Part shown: piece after piece, positions 60,206 to 64,000 of the stretch
How the letters are laid out: every line of letters starts with the position of its first letter
Numbering within the stretch: position 1 is the first letter of the stretch
From: Ereboglobus luteus
GTDB lineage: Bacteria > Verrucomicrobiota > Verrucomicrobiia > Opitutales > Opitutaceae
Assembly: GCF_003096195.1 (NCBI RefSeq)
Contig: NZ_CP023004.1
Location: 1,592,501-1,656,500 of the forward strand
Reading direction: 5' to 3'
DNA: 64,000 bases
The notes under the pieces: generated by a model
What the model was told of the DNA's origin: nothing
The model's database searches: none
Seen by the model: only the letters and a program-made list of their open reading frames with translations
Made by a program: the position numbers and the translations under genes

Positions 60206-61687
60206 ATGTCCCGCAATAGACGAACACTTTCATCCTTTCCGGCCAAGCTCGGCATGTTGCTGATCGCGGCCATCACATCCATTTCCCTTGTTGCGCAGCA
60301 GGCGCCCAAGCCGGAGCTTTCTGAAAAGGTCTCTGAAAGCATTCAGGCCATCGGCAAAAAAATCGTCGAGGAGCCCCGCGATTTGGATGGTGCGATCAAC
60401 GATATCAACGCCCTCCTTGTTCAAGTCAAACCGGACAGCTACGATACCGCTTATCTTACGCAATTGAAGGCGCAGGCCTATATCAATAAGCAGGATTACG
60501 CCTCCACGATTCCTCTTTTGGAGACGGTCTACCAGCTTTCCAAGGAACACAAGTATTTCGGCGTTGAGCAGGAACTGGGGATTATGTGGATGCTCGCCCA
60601 GTTGTATGTGCAGGACGCTGGCACGGAAAAAAACGCGGAAATTCAGAAAAACAAGTTCGCCAAGGCGCTTTCCATGGTGCGCGAATGGCTCTCAAAAACA
60701 AAAAAACCGACATTTGAAGCCTACCACTACGCCGCGTCCATTCTCTACCAACAGGCGACAGGCGGTGGTTCTGGAGCGGAGGTTGACAAGGAACTTTTGA
60801 AGCAGGCTGCGCAGGAATGTCAAAACGCCCTTACTATGAGCATCAGGGCGAGAGAACAAATATATCAACTGCTGGTTGCCATCGCACAGGCGGCCAACGA
60901 ATATGAGACCGCTACCAAGTATTTGGAACTCATGGTCGCCGCCAATCCCAAGAGCGCCCAGTATTGGACAATGCTTCTCTCAATGTATCTCGGTTCCGCC
61001 GAAGGCCTTCCCGAAGGTTCATTCTTGCGCAACGACGCCTATGCCAGGGCTGTTTACACCATTGAGCGCGCCCAAGCCAACGGCTTCATGACCGCACCGC
61101 AGGACTACCAGCGCAAGCTCGCCTGCTATTTTAATTCCGGCCAGTTTGAAGGCACGGTCGATATCCTTGAGGATGGGCTTCGCAACGGAAAAGTTGAGAA
61201 CACTCAAAAGAACTGGGAGCTCCTTTCAAGTTGTTATCTTCAGCTCAACCGAACCCAGAAGGCCATCGACACGCTTGTTGACGCATCCAAGATTTTCAAG
61301 GACTCGGGCGACCTCGACATGCAAATCGGCTATCTCTACTACGGCAACGAACAATACCAAAAGGCGCTTGAATTTATGAAAGTGGCGCGCGACAAGGGCG
61401 TGGATAAAAACAGGACGGCGTCGCTTTTGTTCTTCATCGGATATTTGCACTTCGAGCTCAAGGAGCTGGATGAGGCTCTCGCCTCGGTGGAAAAAGCCCT
61501 TGAAGTTGACGCCAACAATCAAAACGCCCGCGAGGTTCATCGCGCCATCAAGGAGGCCATTGATGACCGCAATCGCAACCTAAAGAAGGACGAGCCAGCC
61601 GAGAAAAAGAAGGCGACGCCAAGGCTGGGGAACAAACCAAGAACGCACAGCAACCCGCCAAATAATCCCGAAAATTACAGGCCATGA
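60206..61687 (+). CDS. Exported tetratricopeptide-repeat protein
   Basis: A 493-residue protein with a signal-like segment (KLGMLLIAAITSISLVAQQ, ~14-32). It contains TPR-type helical pairs: INKQDYASTIPLLETVYQLS, IAQAANEYETATKYLELMVA, LACYFNSGQFEGTVDILEDG, YLQLNRTQKAIDTLVDASKI and ELKELDEALASVEKALEVDA (the last one closest to consensus). C-terminal Lys/Pro-rich tail. TPRs mediate protein contacts. Here it sits between TonB and three coiled-coil proteins; its stop overlaps the next start by 4 nt (ATGA). Likely a scaffold for the complex. Confidence 0.85.
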   Translation: MSRNRRTLSSFPAKLGMLLIAAITSISLVAQQAPKPELSEKVSESIQAIGKKIVEEPRDLDGAINDINALLVQVKPDSYDTAYLTQLKAQAYINKQDYASTIPLLETVYQLSKEHKYFGVEQELGIMWMLAQLYVQDAGTEKNAEIQKNKFAKALSMVREWLSKTKKPTFEAYHYAASILYQQATGGGSGAEVDKELLKQAAQECQNALTMSIRAREQIYQLLVAIAQAANEYETATKYLELMVAANPKSAQYWTMLLSMYLGSAEGLPEGSFLRNDAYARAVYTIERAQANGFMTAPQDYQRKLACYFNSGQFEGTVDILEDGLRNGKVENTQKNWELLSSCYLQLNRTQKAIDTLVDASKIFKDSGDLDMQIGYLYYGNEQYQKALEFMKVARDKGVDKNRTASLLFFIGYLHFELKELDEALASVEKALEVDANNQNAREVHRAIKEAIDDRNRNLKKDEPAEKKKATPRLGNKPRTHSNPPNNPENYRP

Positions 61688-62232
61688 AAAAACTCACAGC
61701 CCTCTACTTCATAGTCCCGATAATCGGTGTCATCTGCTTTTCCTTTTTCTACACAAGCGTCAAGGCCGAGCTCCACGAACGCGAAGTTCAGCGTAAAAAA
61801 GAACAGGAGCAGGCACAGGCATTGCGTGCGCAGAAAGACTTGAAAGACCGCCAGGATGCATATGCACATGCGCGTGCTGAGATTGATCTTCGAATCAAGA
61901 AAATCGAGGAACGGAAAAAAGAGGAGGAACGCAAGGCCGCCGAAGTGCAAGCAGCCAAGGATTCGCGTGACCTCGTTTATCGTGAACGCGAACGCCAAAG
62001 CAAGCGCCTCACCGATCTTTTGGACAGCCGTTCCGTTGCGAACGATCAACTGGCGGCGGTGCAGGAACAACTCAAACTGCAACGCATCCAATCGGAATAT
62101 TACGGAACAGCGGCCAGTGAGGTTAGCCAAAACAAGAGGCTCTACGAACAGGCGCTGGCTCGAATGGACGCCGCCGCGGCCGCCGCGATCAAGCAGGCAG
62201 AAGCATTGAAAGCACAGGCAAAGAAAAGCTGA
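61684..62232 (+). CDS. Membrane coiled-coil protein 1
   Basis: A 182-residue protein. N-terminal membrane helix (ALYFIVPIIGVICFSFFYT, ~6-24), then a long charged coiled coil (HEREVQRKKEQEQAQALRAQ, RRKKEEERKAAE-like) up to about residue 115, then helical QLKLQRIQSEYYGTAASEVS and an Ala-rich tail. Start overlaps the TPR stop (ATGA). Followed 22 nt later by a similar protein. Paralogous by layout and motif (QxKLQRxQ, ExYY or DY, K.xYEQ) with the next gene. Role unknown. Confidence 0.82.
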   Translation: MKKLTALYFIVPIIGVICFSFFYTSVKAELHEREVQRKKEQEQAQALRAQKDLKDRQDAYAHARAEIDLRIKKIEERKKEEERKAAEVQAAKDSRDLVYRERERQSKRLTDLLDSRSVANDQLAAVQEQLKLQRIQSEYYGTAASEVSQNKRLYEQALARMDAAAAAAIKQAEALKAQAKKS

Positions 62233-62254
62233 CCCAACATATTTCGATTTCAAA

Positions 62255-62815
62255 ATGAGAAAACTCTATTTCATTATCCCGATCATACTGGCGAGTATCT
62301 TTCTCTTTTTCTATCTAAGCGAGAGAAAGGTTATTCATCAGAGAACCGAGGAGGCCAACGCCAAACAGCAGGCCGAAATTCAAGCCAAGATAAAAAAGGA
62401 CAAGGAAGACCGTGACCGTGCCCGTGCGATAGCGGTGGCCCAGTCCGAGGAGCGTGCCGCGGAACGCGAAAAAAAGCGTCTTGAGGAAGAGGCGCAAAAA
62501 GCCCAGATACAGGCGGCGCGCGATGCGCTCGCGGACGCCTTGCAGGAACGCGAACGTGCGTATAAGCAGAAGCTCAAACTCACGGAAGATCGCAGCACGG
62601 GGGATGCCCAACTGCGCCGTGCCCGGGAGCAAATCAAACTGCAGCGCGCCCAGTTCGATTACATCAAAAACTCCGTCAAGGAAGTCACCGCTAAAAAGTC
62701 AATTTACGAACAGTCATACGGAAAACTGGAAGCTGCCGAGCGCATTGCCGCGGCCAACGAAGCCGCGCGCCTTGCCGCCGCCACTCCTAAAAATAACCCT
62801 TTAAATCACACGTAA
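62255..62815 (+). CDS. Membrane coiled-coil protein 2
   Basis: A 186-residue paralogue of the previous gene. N-terminal helix LYFIIPIILASIFLFFYLS (~4-22), coiled coil to ~115 (EKKRLEEEAQKAQIQAARDA), then EQIKLQRAQFDYIKNSVKEV and KKSIYEQSYGKLEAAERIAA in the tail. Stop one base before the next ATG, so the three are coexpressed. The same QxKLQRxQxxY block as protein 1 shows homology. Confidence 0.82.
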   Translation: MRKLYFIIPIILASIFLFFYLSERKVIHQRTEEANAKQQAEIQAKIKKDKEDRDRARAIAVAQSEERAAEREKKRLEEEAQKAQIQAARDALADALQERERAYKQKLKLTEDRSTGDAQLRRAREQIKLQRAQFDYIKNSVKEVTAKKSIYEQSYGKLEAAERIAAANEAARLAAATPKNNPLNHT

Positions 62816-62816
62816 C

Positions 62817-63347
62817 ATGAATCGTTTACTCTATATCGGAATCCCCGTCGTATTAATGGTCGCCTTCCTCTTCATCTATGCGGACAGCAAGAAGAAGATT
62901 GAGGCTGCGCAAGAGAAGGCTCGCATCGAGAAAGCGACGGAAGATAAACGAATCGCCGACGAAAAAGAGGCGCTTCGCATACGAAATAAGGAAAATGCTG
63001 ATAAGGCCGACGCAAGACGCAGGGCGGATGAGGCCGAAAAGGAACTGAAAAAGAAGCAGGAATATGAGGCCGGCCTTCAGAAGATCCGTGACGAGGAAGC
63101 CACTTTCACCGCAGACCTGAACAAATACAAGAAGGAGATTGCGGAGCTTGAGACGGAACTGGACAAGATTCGCGCGGAAAAGGAAAAGCTCAGTCGCGAG
63201 TCGATTGATCTCAGCAAGGAGATCGCGGCCGCATACATTGAGCGCCAGAACGCCGAGATGGAAGTCCAGCGCTACGCCGCAATGGTCGCCCGTCGCGCCA
63301 ACGACAGCCCGCTCGCTCGGCCCCCCGCCGTTGCGCCGGCCCAGTAA
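62817..63347 (+). CDS. Membrane coiled-coil protein 3
   Basis: A 176-residue protein with the same plan (LYIGIPVVLMVAFLFIYAD, ~5-23) and a strongly charged coiled coil (EKATEDKRIADEKEALRIRN, ETELDKIRAEKEKLSRESI). It keeps a Pro-rich C terminus (PLARPPAVAPAQ). More distant from 1 and 2, lacking the QxKLQRxQ block. Last gene of the operon, followed by a terminator at 63376-63406. Confidence 0.8.
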   Translation: MNRLLYIGIPVVLMVAFLFIYADSKKKIEAAQEKARIEKATEDKRIADEKEALRIRNKENADKADARRRADEAEKELKKKQEYEAGLQKIRDEEATFTADLNKYKKEIAELETELDKIRAEKEKLSRESIDLSKEIAAAYIERQNAEMEVQRYAAMVARRANDSPLARPPAVAPAQ

Positions 63348-63375
63348 TTGCCGGGTATTGCGCATCAAAAATTTC

Positions 63376-63406
63376 AAGCCGCCGGGTTTCTCCAGGCGGC
63401 TTTTTT
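63376..63406 (+). terminator. Rho-independent terminator of the ExbB-TonB operon
   Basis: AAGCCGCC (63376-63383) pairs with GGCGGCTT (63395-63402) around an 11-nt loop, with TTTTTT at 63401-63406. It ends the operon. Confidence 0.93.
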
Positions 63407-63475
63407 ATTGGTGAGATCGCAGAGACTGCGATCGGCAACTGACTGTGATAATGGCCTTTTCTATGGCGTTGAATA

Positions 63476-64000
63476 TCACACCAAGCTCTTACGCACTTGC
63501 GCGGCGGCGTCGGCCCAGGTGGGGAGCGGGCGCGCAAGGACCTCGGAACGCAGACGGGTGAGTTCGGTTTCGTCGGTGAGGATGCGGCGCAGCACGGCCT
63601 TCCATGCGGCGGCGTGATTCACGGGCGCGGTTACGCAACCGCCGCTGTTGGTGTATTCACGCAGGACGGGCAGGTCGCTGCACACGCAGGGCAGACCCAT
63701 CCAGAGCGCCTCGAGCGGGGGCAGGCCGCAGCCTTCGGCGATCGTCGGGAAGAGCGCGGCGCGGCATTTGGTGTAGAGCGCCAGCATCGCGTCGTCGGAC
63801 GCGCTTTCGTGCAGGTGCAGTCCGCGATATTTTTTGCGCATTGTCTTGATGCGGCTCTTGATCGGCTCGCCAAACTCCTCGTTCACGCGACCGACAAAGT
63901 TCATTTCAAATTGCAGGCCCTCGTCCCAAAGCGCCTCGCACACATCAAGCAGGAAGTTCTGGTTTTTGCGCGGTTCGAGCGCGCCGACGCACAGGAACGC
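63476..64000 (-). CDS. Glycosyltransferase, GT4-like, C-terminal part (partial)
   Basis: About 175 C-terminal residues of a glycosyltransferase; the start lies beyond the window. The frame reads FLCVGALEPRKNQNFLLDVC, the GT4 LxVGxLExRKN motif, then MNFVGRVNEEFGE and AEGCGLPPLEALWMGLPCVC, where the EGCGLP and following Glu bind the nucleotide-sugar. Ends with VLARPLPTWADAAAQV. It would transfer a sugar in LPS or exopolysaccharide synthesis, cytoplasmic side. It is convergent to the coiled-coil operon. Confidence 0.9.
   Translation of the reverse strand, partial: AFLCVGALEPRKNQNFLLDVCEALWDEGLQFEMNFVGRVNEEFGEPIKSRIKTMRKKYRGLHLHESASDDAMLALYTKCRAALFPTIAEGCGLPPLEALWMGLPCVCSDLPVLREYTNSGGCVTAPVNHAAAWKAVLRRILTDETELTRLRSEVLARPLPTWADAAAQVRKSLV

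Overview
The window looks like a high-G+C chromosome segment from a Verrucomicrobiota bacterium, most likely Opitutales/Opitutaceae. This is inferred from gene content and style (Ala/Arg-rich proteins, ECF sigma factors with membrane tails, an FG-GAP protein, exported proteins of unknown function); no database search was possible. A sampled coding line (7681-7740) is 68% G+C, and long antisense mirror frames are common. A 2-hydroxyacyl-CoA dehydratase activase-type protein hints at anaerobic metabolism. No phage, transposase, plasmid or CRISPR was seen. Almost everything is housekeeping, envelope or carbohydrate metabolism.

Layout. 1-6229 (+): the end of a trypsin-like protease, two tandem paralogous exported proteins and an FG-GAP repeat protein. 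6419-9051: RNase R (-) and tRNA-Leu(TAA). 9085-18991: a carbohydrate locus with GH2 beta-galactosidase (-, frameshifted), a divergent GntR/LacI-type regulator, an HpcH/HpaI aldolase (-), then a NanM-like Kelch mutarotase (frameshifted), a sodium:solute symporter and an MGH1/GH63-like glycosidase (+). 18988-23431 (-): an envelope operon made of an exported W-P-[FY] repeat protein, MlaE, MlaF and MlaD (frameshifted). 23755-27247: 6-phosphogluconate dehydrogenase and small or uncharacterised proteins. 27331-28041: an AT-rich orphan gene, the clearest candidate for foreign DNA. 28152-33420 (-): a TetR regulator with an operator-like palindrome, followed by a 1507-residue double-activase protein. 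33522-41803: 3-methyladenine glycosylase, a PfkB kinase, a coiled-coil membrane protein, ribosomal proteins L21 and L27, an unusual NAD-dependent DNA ligase with a signal peptide, polyphosphate kinase and an exported ComEA-like protein. 42022-44513: an ECF sigma factor with a membrane/extracytoplasmic tail and a coupled membrane protein. 44588-48389 (-): gap-pgk-tpiA. 48650-56759: paired DUF3829-like proteins, a fused MFS/spermidine synthase-like protein, a SYLF protein and a large Arg-rich protein. 56944-57402: tRNA-Lys, tRNA-Thr and tRNA-Gln. 57770-63347: ExbB-ExbD-ExbD-TonB-TPR plus three paralogous coiled-coil membrane proteins. 63476-64000 (-): the end of a glycosyltransferase.

The best candidates for something undescribed are: the ExbBD/TonB/TPR/coiled-coil operon; the W-P-[FY] repeat protein placed upstream of the Mla transporter; the secreted-looking NAD+ DNA ligase lacking BRCT; the sigma factor with an extracytoplasmic tail and coupled partner; and a class of heptanucleotide tandem repeats, of varying sequence but constant 7-nt period, found between genes and inside one coding sequence. 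Three genes carry single-base deletions, all in short G/C homopolymers, so their apparent pseudogene state may be sequencing error.
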